From the NCBI RefSeq assembly GCF_036231965.1, contig NZ_CP109499.1, positions 2,418,001 to 2,482,000 on the forward strand: a stretch of 64,000 bases of DNA, read 5' to 3'. Positions 38,095 through 47,263 of the stretch are shown piece by piece. This DNA is from Streptomyces sp. NBC_01428 (lineage in GTDB: Bacteria; Actinomycetota; Actinomycetes; Streptomycetales; Streptomycetaceae). The notes below the pieces were generated by a model, which had not been told where the DNA came from, did not search any database, and saw nothing but the letters and a program-made list of their open reading frames with translations. Every line of letters starts with the position of its first letter. Positions within the stretch are counted from its first letter, which is position 1. The translations under genes and the position numbers were made by a program.

Positions 38095-38635
38095 CGGTGA
38101 GCTCCTCCATCTTGACGACGGTGTTCCAGTTCCGCGTGGTGGCGAGGACGCCCTTGAGCAGCCGGGGCCTGGCCAGCACGTCCGCGAGCTTGGACCGGCC
38201 GAGGCCGTCGGGCGCGTACAGGTACAGCGCGCGGTCGCCGAGGCGGAACTCCTCGGGGAGGAAGGCCGCGGGTTCGACGGAGGCGAAGCGTTCGGCGTCG
38301 ACGGGGTCCGAGAAGTAGGTGACGTGCAGCTGCTTGGCCTGCAGCTCGGCGGCGGGGAAGGGGCACGCCTCCCGTACGGCCTTCAGATAGCGGTGGTCGC
38401 GGACGAGGACGCCGACGTCGAACCCGAACCGCTGCTCGATGGCCGCGGACAGCTCGGCGGCGAGGCTCTCCTCGTCACCGTGCGCGCTGCTGAACGCGGC
38501 GTTCCCGCTCTGCAGATACGTACGGACGTCGCCGTGCCCGAGTTCCTCCATCAGGGTGCGCAGCTCGGCCATCGGCACCTTCTTCGCGCCACCCACATTG
38601 ATGCCGCGCAACAGCGCCGCGTACGTCGTCGTCAT
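38087..38635 (-). CDS. DUF1697 family protein
   Basis: A 182-residue DUF1697 protein: TTYAALLRGINVGGAKKVPMAELRTLMEELGHGDVRTYLQSGNAAF is the family start, and VTYFSDPVDAERFASVEPA with FLPEEFRLGDRALYLYAPDGLGRSKL follows. Function not established. The ATG at 38635 is preferred over a GTG two codons upstream because TATGGT sits six bases before it. Operon with the NTF2-like gene. Confidence 0.87.
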   Translation of the reverse strand: MTTTYAALLRGINVGGAKKVPMAELRTLMEELGHGDVRTYLQSGNAAFSSAHGDEESLAAELSAAIEQRFGFDVGVLVRDHRYLKAVREACPFPAAELQAKQLHVTYFSDPVDAERFASVEPAAFLPEEFRLGDRALYLYAPDGLGRSKLADVLARPRLLKGVLATTRNWNTVVKMEELTGV

Positions 38636-39037
38636 CCGCACACCATAAAGCGGCCGTCGGGCCCCGTGGGGGTGGGCACGACGACCGCGGCCCTTGGGGC
38701 TGCTCGACGGCCTTCAGGAGTTCGTCGGGCGTGCCCGGGCCCGGGTGGGAGATCGTGTCCGCGGTGGCGCCGCCGGTGAGGGCGGCGGCGCTCCGGGCCG
38801 GGTCCCCTTCGGCAGATCGGACCGGACCGCCCGTCCCTGACGGTCGCCCCCGAGAACTCCCGTTAGATGTAGGGGGCTTACTCCTCCGCAGTGCGGAGGT
38901 CGCCGGGGTCCGCGGGGAGGAGACGCCGGGCCCGGGGCTCACCGGACAGCACGACGAGACGCTCTTACGCGGCCCATACCGTCGAGGTGGAAGGTGACGG
39001 CAGGGGCTGTCACCGCGCACAAGGGGGCTGGCCCGTC
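38636..39037. other. 402-base non-coding region between DUF1697 and MMPL genes
   Basis: Holds the leaderless -10 of the DUF1697 gene (TATGGT at 38642-38647, 6 bases before the ATG), then about 200 GC-rich bases without recognisable signal, then the probable MMPL promoter and a palindrome (38883-38899). AAGGGGG at about 39021 is the likely ribosome binding site of the MMPL gene. Confidence 0.5.
38883..38899. promoter_or_regulatory. Perfect 8-1-8 palindrome before MMPL exporter, probable repressor operator
   Basis: CCTCCGCA and TGCGGAGG flank one central base. Just upstream GACGGT and TTAGAT (about 38839-38844 and 38863-38876 area, spacing about 18) could be the promoter, so the palindrome would lie at or just after the transcription start. 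The size and symmetry fit a TetR-family operator, a common control for MMPL exporters. No TetR gene is present in the window. Confidence 0.5.
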
Positions 39038-41323
39038 ATGGCAAACGGACACACACGGGTGCGGGGCATCGCCGCCCGGGCAGGCGGCTGGAGCGCCCGG
39101 CACCGATGGGCGGCCGTCGGGATCTGGGTGCTGTTCGTCGTCCTGGCGATGGGCCTCGGCTCGGCGGCGGGCCGTGTCGACGTCAACGAGAGCGACCAGC
39201 TCAAGGGCGAGACGCACACCGCCGCCAAGATCATCGAGGACGCGGGCATCGAGGAGCCGGCGAGCGAGTCGGTGCTGGTGCAGGCGAAGGACGCGGGCGG
39301 CAAGGCCACCGACTCCGACTTCAGGAGCGCGGTCGCCGCCGTGGTCGAGGCCGTCGGCGCCACCGGGAAGGTCACCGACGTGACCTCGCCGTACGACACC
39401 GGGACGATCTCCAAGGACGGCCGCAGCGCGCTCGTGCAGTTCGACATGCGCGGTGACTCCGACACGGCGGGCGAGCGCGTCGAACCCGTGCTCAAGGCCG
39501 TCGAGAGCGTCGGTAAGGACCACGCCGGGCTGCGGATCGAGGAGATCGGCGGCGCGAGCATGATGAAGCAGTACGACGACGCGTTCGGCGACGACTTCCA
39601 GAAGGCCGAACTGTCCGCCGTGCCGGTGGCGCTGGGCATCCTGCTCATCGCGTTCGGCGCGCTGGTGGCGGCGCTGCTCCCGGTCGCGCTCGCGGTCACC
39701 GCCATCATGGCGACGATGGGCCTCATGGGGGTCGTCAGCCATCTGATGCCGATGAGCGACACGGCCAACTCCGTGATGCTGCTGGTGGGTCTGGCCGTCG
39801 GCGTCGACTACTGCCTGTTCTACCTGCGGCGTGAGCGCGAGGAGCGCGAGGCCGGACGGGACGCCGCGACCGCCCTGCGGATCGCCGCCGCGACCAGTGG
39901 CCGCGCCATCATCGTCTCCGGTGTCACGGTGTGCGTGGCGATGGCGGGCATGCTCTTCACCGGGCTCGCCGAGTTCGAGGCGATGGGCCTGGCCTCGCTG
40001 ATGGTCGTGGCGGTCGCCATGGTCGGCTCGGTCACCGTGCTGCCCGCACTGCTCTCCCTGCTCGGCGAGCGCGTCGAGAAGGGCCGTGTGCCGTTCCTGC
40101 ACCGGGCCAAGCGCCGTGACGCCGACGGAGGCCGGAAGAACCGTCGTCCGGCGGCCGAGGGCAGCCGGTTCTGGGGCGCGGTCCTGCGGGTCGTGCTCGC
40201 CAGGCCCGCGATCTCCCTCGTGGTCGCGACGGGCGCCCTGCTCGCCATCGCGGCGCCGGCCCTCGGCATGAAGACCCAGCAGCTCACCCTGGACCAGGAG
40301 TTCGGCAACTCGCTGCCGATCGTGGGCACCTACAACCGGGTCAACGACGCCTTCCCGGGCGGTTCCGAGCCCGCCGAGGTGGTCGTCAAGGCGCGGAACA
40401 TCAACGCCGGCGACGTGAAGGCGGCACTCGCCGACTTCCGTGAGCGGGCGGTCGCCTCGGGCGCCTCACGCGGGCCGGTCGACATCAAGGTGCACGCCGA
40501 GCACAACGTGGCCTTCGTGTACGTACCGCTGGTCGGCGGCTCCGACCAGGACAAGGCGGAGAAGAGCCTGCAACTGCTGCGGGACACGGTGCGGCCCGAG
40601 ACGCTGGGCAAGGTCGAGGGCGTCCAGGCGCCGATCACCGGACAGGTCGCGGGGTCGCACGACTTCAACGACCAGCTGATCGGCTCGGTGACGCCGGTCT
40701 TCGCCTTCGTGGTCGTCTTCGCCTTCCTGCTGATGCTCGTCTCCTTCCGTTCGCTGACGATCGCGATCACCTCGATCGTGCTCAACCTCCTGTCGGTGGC
40801 CGCCGCGTACGGAATCCTGGTCGCCGTCTTCCAGCACGGCTGGGGCGCCTCCCTGGTGGGGGCGGAGGGCGTCGGCGCCATCGTGGCCTGGCTGCCGCTG
40901 TTCCTCTTCGTGATCCTCTTCGGGCTCTCGATGGACTACCACGTGTTCGTGGTCTCCCGGATCCGTGAGGCACGGCTGCGGGGCCGCGACACCAAGGACG
41001 CGATCCGGCACGGGGTGGTCACCACCGCGGGCGTGGTCACCAGCGCCGCCGTCATCATGGTCGCCGTCTTCGCGATCTTCGGGACCCTGTCGATGCAGTC
41101 CATGAAGCAGATGGGCGTGGGCCTGGCGGCCGCGGTGCTCATCGACGCGACGATCATCCGGGGCGTCCTGCTCCCCGCGGTGATGGCGCTGCTCGGCGAG
41201 CGCAACTGGTACCTGCCGAAGTGGCTGAACCGGATGCCCGACCTGACCCACGACGAGGCGGCCGACGCGGTCGCACCGACCCCGCCGTCGGCGGCGGTGG
41301 AGGGCGAGCGGGTGGGGGCCTGA
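39038..41323 (+). CDS. MMPL family transporter
   Basis: A 761-residue RND-type exporter of the MmpL/ActII-3 group. It has one N-terminal helix (VGIWVLFVVLAMGLGSA), a soluble loop, a first block of helices (VPVALGILLIAFGALVAALLPVAL and following, with VGVDYCLFYLRRER), a second helix and loop, and a second helix block containing FGLSMDYHVFVVSRIREA. The paired Asp-Tyr motifs are the proton relay of the family. Substrates are lipids, antibiotics or other hydrophobic compounds; not decidable here. It ends with a hairpin shared with the convergent gene. Confidence 0.92.
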   Translation: MANGHTRVRGIAARAGGWSARHRWAAVGIWVLFVVLAMGLGSAAGRVDVNESDQLKGETHTAAKIIEDAGIEEPASESVLVQAKDAGGKATDSDFRSAVAAVVEAVGATGKVTDVTSPYDTGTISKDGRSALVQFDMRGDSDTAGERVEPVLKAVESVGKDHAGLRIEEIGGASMMKQYDDAFGDDFQKAELSAVPVALGILLIAFGALVAALLPVALAVTAIMATMGLMGVVSHLMPMSDTANSVMLLVGLAVGVDYCLFYLRREREEREAGRDAATALRIAAATSGRAIIVSGVTVCVAMAGMLFTGLAEFEAMGLASLMVVAVAMVGSVTVLPALLSLLGERVEKGRVPFLHRAKRRDADGGRKNRRPAAEGSRFWGAVLRVVLARPAISLVVATGALLAIAAPALGMKTQQLTLDQEFGNSLPIVGTYNRVNDAFPGGSEPAEVVVKARNINAGDVKAALADFRERAVASGASRGPVDIKVHAEHNVAFVYVPLVGGSDQDKAEKSLQLLRDTVRPETLGKVEGVQAPITGQVAGSHDFNDQLIGSVTPVFAFVVVFAFLLMLVSFRSLTIAITSIVLNLLSVAAAYGILVAVFQHGWGASLVGAEGVGAIVAWLPLFLFVILFGLSMDYHVFVVSRIREARLRGRDTKDAIRHGVVTTAGVVTSAAVIMVAVFAIFGTLSMQSMKQMGVGLAAAVLIDATIIRGVLLPAVMALLGERNWYLPKWLNRMPDLTHDEAADAVAPTPPSAAVEGERVGA

Positions 41324-41369
41324 CACAGGACCGGCCCGTCGGCGACGTCGCCGGGGGCCGGTCGGATCG

Positions 41370-41401
41370 GGTGGCCGGGGCGCGAGCTCGCCCCGGCCAC
41401 C
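41370..41401. terminator. Bidirectional hairpin between convergent genes
   Basis: Perfect 13-bp arms (41370-41382 and 41389-41401) around a 6-base loop, midway between the MMPL stop and the stop of the convergent CDP-alcohol phosphatidyltransferase. Confidence 0.75.
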
Positions 41402-41431
41402 TCGCCGTCCCGCCGCGCGGGCGAGGAGGGC

Positions 41432-42445
41432 TCAGGCGGCCTTGGCCACCGCGTCACGCTCGAAGGAGTCGATCGTGCGCGTGAAGTCCCGGGTGGACAG
41501 CAGGAGCTTGTAGATGATGGCGAGTTCGAAGACGAGGAGCAGCACTCCGGAGACGATGGTCGCCCCCATGACGGAGTCGAGCAGTGGGCCGATCATGAAG
41601 ACACCCATCTGGAATTCGATGCCGCTCACCAGGTGGGCGCGAATCCGGTGCCGGAGCAGGAACGACCGCAGCCGCAGATACGTCGGGAACCGCCGGCGGA
41701 ACTCCTGCTGGAGGTCGATGACACGGGCCGGGGCGACGGCCACCGGGCCGGCCAGGGTCTCGACCGGCGCCTCTTCCGCCGTCTCGTCCCCCTTCGCCGC
41801 GGCGTTGGCCGCTTCCTCGGCCCTCGTCATGTCCTGCTCGATGTCGGCCTCGGGGTTGTCGCGGAGCAGGTCCTCCATGAAGCTCAGTTCGGCCTGGTTC
41901 TCCGCGCGGCGGGCCTCCCGCATCCTGGACTTGATCTGCTTCCGCATCGAGTGGCGGATCTTGAAGATCTCCAGGGAGTTGATGTAGCGCAGGGTGTCGA
42001 GGCCGACGACGGCGAGCGCCAGCCAGATGTACAGCGTCTCCCCCGTGCGCTCGTACTGGCCGCCCATCAGCGCCACCGCGCACACGGCCACCCGGATGCG
42101 GTCGAAGACGAAGTCGAGCCAGGCGCCGAACACCGAGCCCTGGCCGGTCAGCCGGGCGAGCTTGCCGTCCATGCAGTCGAAGATGAAGCTCACGTGGTAG
42201 ATGACCGCGCCCGCGACGAGCCAGCGCCAGTCGCCGAGCGCGAAGCAGGCCGCCGAGGCCAGTCCGAGGAGGAAGGCGCCCCAGGTGATCTGGTTCGGCG
42301 TGACCCTCGTCCGCAGGGCGAGCTGCCGCACCAGGGGCGTGGCGACCGGATCGACGAGCAGCACCGTCCACCAGGCGTCGCGCTTCTTCTCCGTGATGCG
42401 GCGTACCTCGGCGAGGTGCGGTATGTCTCGGCGTGTGGATCGCAT
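41432..42445 (-). CDS. CDP-alcohol phosphatidyltransferase family protein
   Basis: A 337-residue membrane enzyme with the catalytic CDP-alcohol motif in DCMDGKLARLTGQGSVFGAWLDFVFD (D-G-X2-A-R-X8-G-X3-D-X3-D), which transfers a phosphatidyl or phospho group from a CDP-alcohol to another alcohol. Helices flank the motif and return near the C-terminus (GPLLDSVMGATIVSGVLLLVFELAIIY). A charged insertion at about 165-245 is unusual for the short phospholipid synthases, which makes a polyol or specialised lipid head group plausible. SD AGGAAG is 7 bases before the ATG. Confidence 0.87.
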   Translation of the reverse strand: MRSTRRDIPHLAEVRRITEKKRDAWWTVLLVDPVATPLVRQLALRTRVTPNQITWGAFLLGLASAACFALGDWRWLVAGAVIYHVSFIFDCMDGKLARLTGQGSVFGAWLDFVFDRIRVAVCAVALMGGQYERTGETLYIWLALAVVGLDTLRYINSLEIFKIRHSMRKQIKSRMREARRAENQAELSFMEDLLRDNPEADIEQDMTRAEEAANAAAKGDETAEEAPVETLAGPVAVAPARVIDLQQEFRRRFPTYLRLRSFLLRHRIRAHLVSGIEFQMGVFMIGPLLDSVMGATIVSGVLLLVFELAIIYKLLLSTRDFTRTIDSFERDAVAKAA

Positions 42446-42481
42446 GGGTCAACTTCCTGGTGTTCGACTGGAATTAACCTC

Positions 42482-42511
42482 ACGCTAGGAATCCCCTCAC
42501 CAAAGTCGCAA
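42482..42511 (-). promoter_or_regulatory. Promoter of the CDP-alcohol phosphatidyltransferase
   Basis: TTGCGA (42506-42511) and TAGCGT (42482-42487) on the minus strand with an 18-base spacer, giving a leader of about 30 bases with AGGAAG before the ATG at 42445. Confidence 0.55.
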
Positions 42512-42591
42512 GATCCGCTCCGTGCAACCTTTTGGAAGGGGTAACGGTCTTCCCGAATACCGAGTCCATGGATATGCCCGGTGAGCCCCGC

Positions 42592-42607
42592 GTTACCTGA
42601 GCGTTAC
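42592..42607. promoter_or_regulatory. Direct repeat resembling a GlnR or PhoP box
   Basis: GTTAC-N6-GTTAC on the plus strand (GTAAC-N6-GTAAC on the minus strand), period 11 bases. This resembles the GlnR pattern GTnAC-N6-GAAAC and the 11-base unit of PHO boxes, but matches neither fully. A further GTTATCC lies at 42622. Confidence 0.3.
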
Positions 42608-42758
42608 ATAAATACCCGTCCGTTATCCAAAGCGCGCCAGGACTTCACTGTTCGCGCGCAACCATGACGCGGCGGCACCGCGCGACCCCTTTACGGTGAG
42701 ATTCCGGGGGTCTTTTGCGTGCCGCCGCCACTCCGTCACGCCGCGCCGTCGGGCCGGC

Positions 42759-43952
42759 TCAGCGGCGCAGGTGCGCCTCGACGAGATCCGCCGCCCTGCC
42801 GGCACCGCCCTCCCCCGCCATCCCTTCCTGGATCTCCTTGAGCCGCCGCGCCACCGCGGGATCGTCGGCCACCGCGAGGACCGCCTCCCGCAGCGCCGCG
42901 GCCGACGCCTCGGACGCCGGGAGGTGGCGGGCCACGCCGAGCGCCTGGAGCATGTCGGCGTTGCCGAACTGGTCGGCCGCCTGCGGTACGGCGACCATCG
43001 GCGTGGCGGTGGCGAGGCCCTCCTGGCTCCCGCCCGAGCCGGCGTGGGTGATGAACGCGTCGGCCTGGCGCAGGACGGACAGCTGCGGCACCCAGGAGTG
43101 GACCTCCACGTTGTCCGGCAGCTCGCCCAGCTCCGCGGGGTCGACGAACGTGCCGATCTGCAGGACGACATGCCAGTCCCGCAGGTCCCCGAACGCCTCC
43201 GCGCACGCGCGGTAGAAGGCGGGCTGCTTGGTGAAGCTGGAGCCCAGGGACACGAGCAGCACCCGTCCGGCACCGGCGGGACGCCGCCACTCCCCCTGTG
43301 CCGAGCGGTCGCCCTGGCAGGCGCCGACGAAGGTGTAGCGCTCCTCGTCGACCCGGTCGGCGTTGGGCTGCAGGGCTCGCGGCATCAGCACCAGGCAGCG
43401 GTCGGGGCGGCCCATGAAGTCCTCGACGCTCAGGTCCATGCCGTTCCCGGCGATCCAGCCGGCGAAGGTCTCGTAGAAGGCCTTGCCGCGCGGGGTCTGC
43501 TTGAGCGGCTCGAACAGGGGCTTGCCGACCTCCTCGTCGTACCCCTCCCAGGCCACCATGCTCGGCGAGAGCTGCACGAGGGGGACGCCCCAGCGGTGGG
43601 CGAGCACGCGGGCCGGATAGGCGGTGATGTCGTACAGCACGAGGTCCGGCTCGTCCCCCGCGTACGCCGCCGCGAGCTGCGGTTCGGCCTGGAGGGCGTC
43701 GGCGAGGAACGGCTCGATGTGGTCGATCAGTTCGGTCCCCCACGCGTCCGGGTCGTCGTCGGTGGGCAGGGTCGAGTTCCACAGCTTCGGTTCGGCGCCC
43801 GTCTCCGCGACCTTGTCGGCGAACGCGGGCGGGATCGCGTACGTGACCCGGTGGCCACGGGCGACGAGTTCCCTGATCACCTCGATGCTCGGGTTCACAT
43901 GGCCGTGCGCGGCGATGGAGAACATGGCGATATGGGCAGGTCGGCTGGTCAT
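42759..43952 (-). CDS. mgt: Macrolide glycosyltransferase (OleD/Mgt type)
   Basis: A 397-residue GT1 enzyme very close to OleD and Mgt of Streptomyces, which glucosylate and inactivate macrolides with UDP-glucose. Seen are [24 protein letters not shown] (catalytic His in AHGH), [29 protein letters not shown] and the nucleotide-sugar motif [44 protein letters not shown]. It probably gives resistance to, or detoxifies, macrolides or other phenolic acceptors. Expression is likely controlled at the palindrome in its promoter; the mRNA appears leaderless. Confidence 0.93.
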   Translation of the reverse strand: MTSRPAHIAMFSIAAHGHVNPSIEVIRELVARGHRVTYAIPPAFADKVAETGAEPKLWNSTLPTDDDPDAWGTELIDHIEPFLADALQAEPQLAAAYAGDEPDLVLYDITAYPARVLAHRWGVPLVQLSPSMVAWEGYDEEVGKPLFEPLKQTPRGKAFYETFAGWIAGNGMDLSVEDFMGRPDRCLVLMPRALQPNADRVDEERYTFVGACQGDRSAQGEWRRPAGAGRVLLVSLGSSFTKQPAFYRACAEAFGDLRDWHVVLQIGTFVDPAELGELPDNVEVHSWVPQLSVLRQADAFITHAGSGGSQEGLATATPMVAVPQAADQFGNADMLQALGVARHLPASEASAAALREAVLAVADDPAVARRLKEIQEGMAGEGGAGRAADLVEAHLRR

Positions 43953-43958
43953 GCGTCG

Positions 43959-43988
43959 ACCCTAAGCGAGACGAGACGTCTCGTCCAA
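43959..43988 (-). promoter_or_regulatory. Leaderless promoter of mgt with operator in the spacer
   Basis: On the minus strand TTGGAC (43983-43988) and TAGGGT (43959-43964) are 18 bases apart; six bases later comes the ATG at 43952. The 16-base palindrome GACGAGACGTCTCGTC (43970-43985) covers most of the spacer and touches the -35. This is the expected layout for a TetR-type repressed promoter. Confidence 0.7.
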
Positions 43989-44009
43989 CCATTAACGAGG
44001 GCCGCGGCC

Positions 44010-45293
44010 TCAGCGCTGGTAGCGGGCCAGCACCAGATTCCCGTCCCTCTCCAGCCGCTCGCGCAGTTCACGGAGTCCGATCGCGCCGCTGTAGTACTCC
44101 TGGAACGCGGGGGTCGCCACCTTGTCCTTCCACTCGGGATAGCCGCGCACGGACTGGGCGGGCGCCGGGCGCAGCCGGTCCGCGAGCGCGGTGCCGGTGG
44201 CCCAGTCGTCCTTGGCGGTGTGCAGGGCCGGATCGCGCAGCGCCTGTGTACCGGTGGGCAGCATCCAGTCGCCGAGGGCGAGCCGCACCATGTTCTTCGG
44301 CCGCAGCAGGAAGTCGAGGAACGCGGCGGCCTCCTTCTTGTGCGGGCTGTCCTCGGCGATGGAGAGCGTCTGCGGGCTGACGCCCTGGGTGAGCCCGTCC
44401 GCTCCGGCGGGCGCGGGCAGCACCTGCCAGTCGAAGCCCTTCGGTGCCTGCTGCGCGATCTGCTGACGGTAGGAGAAGCCGAGGGGGACCATCGCGTACT
44501 TGCCGCCGAAGAAGCCGGGCAGCGTGTCGGATCCGCCCATGCCGAGCGTGGTGCCCGACGCGCTGTGGTCGGTGGCCACCTGATCGCGCACGGTCCGCGG
44601 CACCACGGCGTCGGCGTCCCCGAACCGCACGGTCACCTTGCCGTCCGCGCCCCGGTGGAAGAGCCGGCCGCCCGTCGAGAGGGAGAGGTTGAGCGTCGCC
44701 GAGACCGGTTCCTTCAGCGGCCACGCGACGCCGTACGCGCCCTTCCCGGTGAGCTTCCTCGCCACCGAGCGGAACTCGTCCCAGCTCCAGGGCCTGTCCG
44801 GAGTGGGCACGCGCACGCCGGACGCCTTCAGCAGACGGGAGTTGGCGACGAGGACACGCGGCTCCTGGAGGAAGGGCACGCCGTAGACACCGTCGCCGAA
44901 GGTGGCGGCCTCCCAACTCCGCTGCGGGATACCCGACTTCAGCCGGGCGGGCAACAGCCCCCGCAGGTCGGCGAGATAGCCGCCGTACGCGAAGTCGGCC
45001 AGGTCGTCCGAGGCGTCGTGGATGATGTCGGGGGCCTCGCCGCCCTCGAACGAGGTGAGCAGCTGGTCGTGGACGCTGTCCCAACTGCCCTGCACATATT
45101 CGACCTTGATGCCGGGATGGGTCGCGTTCCACTCCTTCACCAGCTCCTTGTTGGCCGTGACGGAGTCCTGCTGCCAGGCCAGCGACTGGAAGCGCAGGGT
45201 GATCACGCCGTGCGAACGGCCGCCGTCGCCGTCCGTGCAGGCGGTGAGGAGCAGACCGAGGACGGTGAGAACCGTCAGGAGCCGTGTGCGCAT
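44010..45293 (-). CDS. Sugar ABC transporter substrate-binding lipoprotein
   Basis: A 427-residue extracellular binding protein of family 1 (maltose/oligosaccharide type). The signal peptide ends at LGLLLTAC with lipid Cys19; ELVKEWNATHPGIKVEYVQGSW, FLQEPRVLVANSRLLKASGV, WSWDEFRSVARKLTG and PHKKEAAAFLDFLLRPKN are family segments. It collects a sugar or polyol for the two permeases encoded upstream. Last gene of the operon; its ATG shares one base with the stop of the preceding permease (TGATG). Confidence 0.92.
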   Translation of the reverse strand: MRTRLLTVLTVLGLLLTACTDGDGGRSHGVITLRFQSLAWQQDSVTANKELVKEWNATHPGIKVEYVQGSWDSVHDQLLTSFEGGEAPDIIHDASDDLADFAYGGYLADLRGLLPARLKSGIPQRSWEAATFGDGVYGVPFLQEPRVLVANSRLLKASGVRVPTPDRPWSWDEFRSVARKLTGKGAYGVAWPLKEPVSATLNLSLSTGGRLFHRGADGKVTVRFGDADAVVPRTVRDQVATDHSASGTTLGMGGSDTLPGFFGGKYAMVPLGFSYRQQIAQQAPKGFDWQVLPAPAGADGLTQGVSPQTLSIAEDSPHKKEAAAFLDFLLRPKNMVRLALGDWMLPTGTQALRDPALHTAKDDWATGTALADRLRPAPAQSVRGYPEWKDKVATPAFQEYYSGAIGLRELRERLERDGNLVLARYQR

Positions 45294-46126
45294 CAGCTCT
45301 TCACCGCCCCGGCGAGCATGCCGCCCGTGATCCGCTTCTGGATGAGCGCGAACACCACCAGGGACGGCAGGGTCGCGAGGAACGCCGCCGCGGCCAGCGG
45401 CCCGAGGTCCGCGACGCCCTCCGCGCCGATGAAGTGCGTCAGGACGACCGGGAGCGTCTGTTTCTCCGGGGTCTTGAGCAGGACCAGCGCGAAGAAGAAC
45501 TCGTTCCAGGCGCTGATGAACGCGAACAGCGCCGTCGCCACGATGCCCGGCGCCAGCAGCGGCGCGGTCACGGACACCAGCGTGCGCACGCGGCCGGCGC
45601 CGTCGACCGCGGCGGCCTCCTCCAGCTCGGTGGGCACCGCCCGTACGTACCCGACGAGCATCCACAGCGCGAACGGCAGCGCCCACACCACGTACACCAT
45701 GATCAGCCCCGTCATCGAGTCGATGAGCCGCAGGTTCTTCAGCACGAGGAACAGCGGGATGATCACCAGGACGAAGGGGAACGCCTGGCTGACCACGACC
45801 CAGCCGGTGGCGGCCTTCGCGAGCGGGGTGCGGTGCCGCGCGATGACGTACGCCATCGGCGTCGCGATCACCACCGCGATCAGGGACGCGCCGAGTGCAG
45901 CGGTCAGCGAGTTGAGGGCCGCGCGCACCAGCGGCTGCTCGTCGAAGGCCTGCCGGAAGTTGGCGAGCGTCGGGTCGTGAGGGATCCAGGTGGGGTGCAG
46001 ACTCGCCAGCTCCCGCGCCGGCTTGAAGGCCGTGGAGATCAGCCACAGGAAGGGGAAGGCGAGAAAGACGAGATAGCAGAGCAGTGCCGCGTACTGGCCG
46101 GCACGGGCTCCTTTGCGGGTCCTCAC
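45293..46126 (-). CDS. Sugar ABC transporter permease (MalG type)
   Basis: A 277-residue permease of the carbohydrate importer family with six helices and the EAA motif LEEAAAVDGAGRVRTLVSVTAPLLAPG. The start overlaps the MalF-type permease end by ATGA at 46123-46126. Confidence 0.92.
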   Translation of the reverse strand: MRTRKGARAGQYAALLCYLVFLAFPFLWLISTAFKPARELASLHPTWIPHDPTLANFRQAFDEQPLVRAALNSLTAALGASLIAVVIATPMAYVIARHRTPLAKAATGWVVVSQAFPFVLVIIPLFLVLKNLRLIDSMTGLIMVYVVWALPFALWMLVGYVRAVPTELEEAAAVDGAGRVRTLVSVTAPLLAPGIVATALFAFISAWNEFFFALVLLKTPEKQTLPVVLTHFIGAEGVADLGPLAAAAFLATLPSLVVFALIQKRITGGMLAGAVKS

Positions 46127-47061
46127 GTGTCGTCGCCTCCCCTGAGCGTGGCCACGAGCCGCAGGGCGAGGATCACCGAGATCACCGCGACCATCACACA
46201 GCCCATCGCCGCCGCGTAGCCGAACTGCCCGTAGCGGAACGCCTCTTCGTAGGCGAAGAGCATCGGCAGGCGCGTCCGCCCGCCCGGACCGCCGTTGGTC
46301 AGCACGTAGACCAGGGCGAACGAGTTGAAGTTCCAGATGAAGTTGAGCGCGGTGATCGCCAGGGCGACCGGTCGCAGCGCGGGCCAGGTGACCGTGAGGA
46401 AGCGGCGCCAGGCGCCCGCGCCGTCCATCGCGGCGGCCTCGTGCAGTTCGCGCGGGGTGTTCTGCAGTCCGGCGAGCAGCGCGACCGTCGTCTGCGGCAT
46501 ACCCGCCCAGACACCGACGACGACGACCGCGGGGAGCGCGGTGGAGAGTCCGCTCAGCCAGTCGCGGCCGTCACCGAGACCGAGGTCGCGCAGGGTCTCG
46601 TTGAGGATGCCCGCGTCCGGGTTGTAGACGAGCCGCCACATGATGCCGACGACGACCTCGGGCATGGCCCAGGGGACGATCGCGAGGGCGCGGGCCAGCC
46701 AGCGCAGCCGGAGGTCCTGGCTGAGCAGCAGGGCGAGCCCGAGCGCGAGGAGGAACTGCGGGACGGTCACCCCGACCGCCCACACCAGGCCGATCCGGAA
46801 CGACTCCCAGAACAGGGTGTCGTGCAGCAGGTCCTGGAAGTTCAGCGTGCCGACCCACCGCGTGGGCGCCGTCCGCCCGGACTGGGAGTCGGTGAACGCG
46901 AGCCCGATCCCGTACAGCAGCGGTCCGACGCTGAGCACCAGGATGGGGATGAGCGCGGGCAGCACCAGGAACCAGGCGCCGTGATCGACGGGCCCGCCCT
47001 CCCGGCCCGTGGCGCGGGGCGTTCCCCGCGCGGACCGCTCCGCCCCGGCCGTCAAGGTCAC
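46123..47061 (-). CDS. Sugar ABC transporter permease (MalF type)
   Basis: A 312-residue permease with the EAA motif LHEAAAMDGAGAWRRFLTVTWPALRP and about six helices (WFLVLPALIPILVLSVGPLLYGIGLAF and others). First gene of a three-gene operon. The GTG start has AAGGAG nine bases upstream. No ATPase or sugar hydrolase is in the operon; in Streptomyces such importers commonly share the ATPase MsiK encoded elsewhere. Confidence 0.92.
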   Translation of the reverse strand: MTLTAGAERSARGTPRATGREGGPVDHGAWFLVLPALIPILVLSVGPLLYGIGLAFTDSQSGRTAPTRWVGTLNFQDLLHDTLFWESFRIGLVWAVGVTVPQFLLALGLALLLSQDLRLRWLARALAIVPWAMPEVVVGIMWRLVYNPDAGILNETLRDLGLGDGRDWLSGLSTALPAVVVVGVWAGMPQTTVALLAGLQNTPRELHEAAAMDGAGAWRRFLTVTWPALRPVALAITALNFIWNFNSFALVYVLTNGGPGGRTRLPMLFAYEEAFRYGQFGYAAAMGCVMVAVISVILALRLVATLRGGDDT

Positions 47062-47263
47062 GTGACTCAGCTCCTTCGGGCGGCTCGCGGGGACCGGCCG
47101 TCCCGGCGGCCCCCGTCATGGTCGTGAAGGCGGTGGAGGTCGTCAAGACACCGTGCACCTGGTCCGACCTGTGGCAATGGGACACTGGCGGACGGATGGC
47201 GTGAACCCGACGCCGTGACGAGCGACAGCGCGCGGGCCGCGCGCGAGGACACGGAGGCGAGCG

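Larger units (their letters stand above)
42446..42758. other. 313-base AT-richer non-coding region
   Basis: Contains the promoter of the CDP-alcohol phosphatidyltransferase (next entry) and, farther out, direct repeats of GTTAC (42592 and 42603). The base composition is lower in GC than the surroundings. No gene was recognised; the 3' end of the glucosyltransferase transcript also lies here, with only a weak GACCCC/GGGGTC pairing. Confidence 0.5.

Noticed and set aside
42696..45980. Plus-strand open frame of over 1000 codons across mgt and the sugar importer
   Set aside because: Antisense to recognisable genes and has no family-like content.
46123..47061. A missing ATPase in the sugar importer as sign of a broken operon
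   Set aside because: Streptomyces sugar importers of this type normally share the ATPase MsiK, so the absence is ordinary.
47161..47169. GGTCCGACC upstream of the sugar importer, similar to the core of DasR sites
   Set aside because: Lacks the outer bases of the DasR consensus and has only four paired bases on each side.
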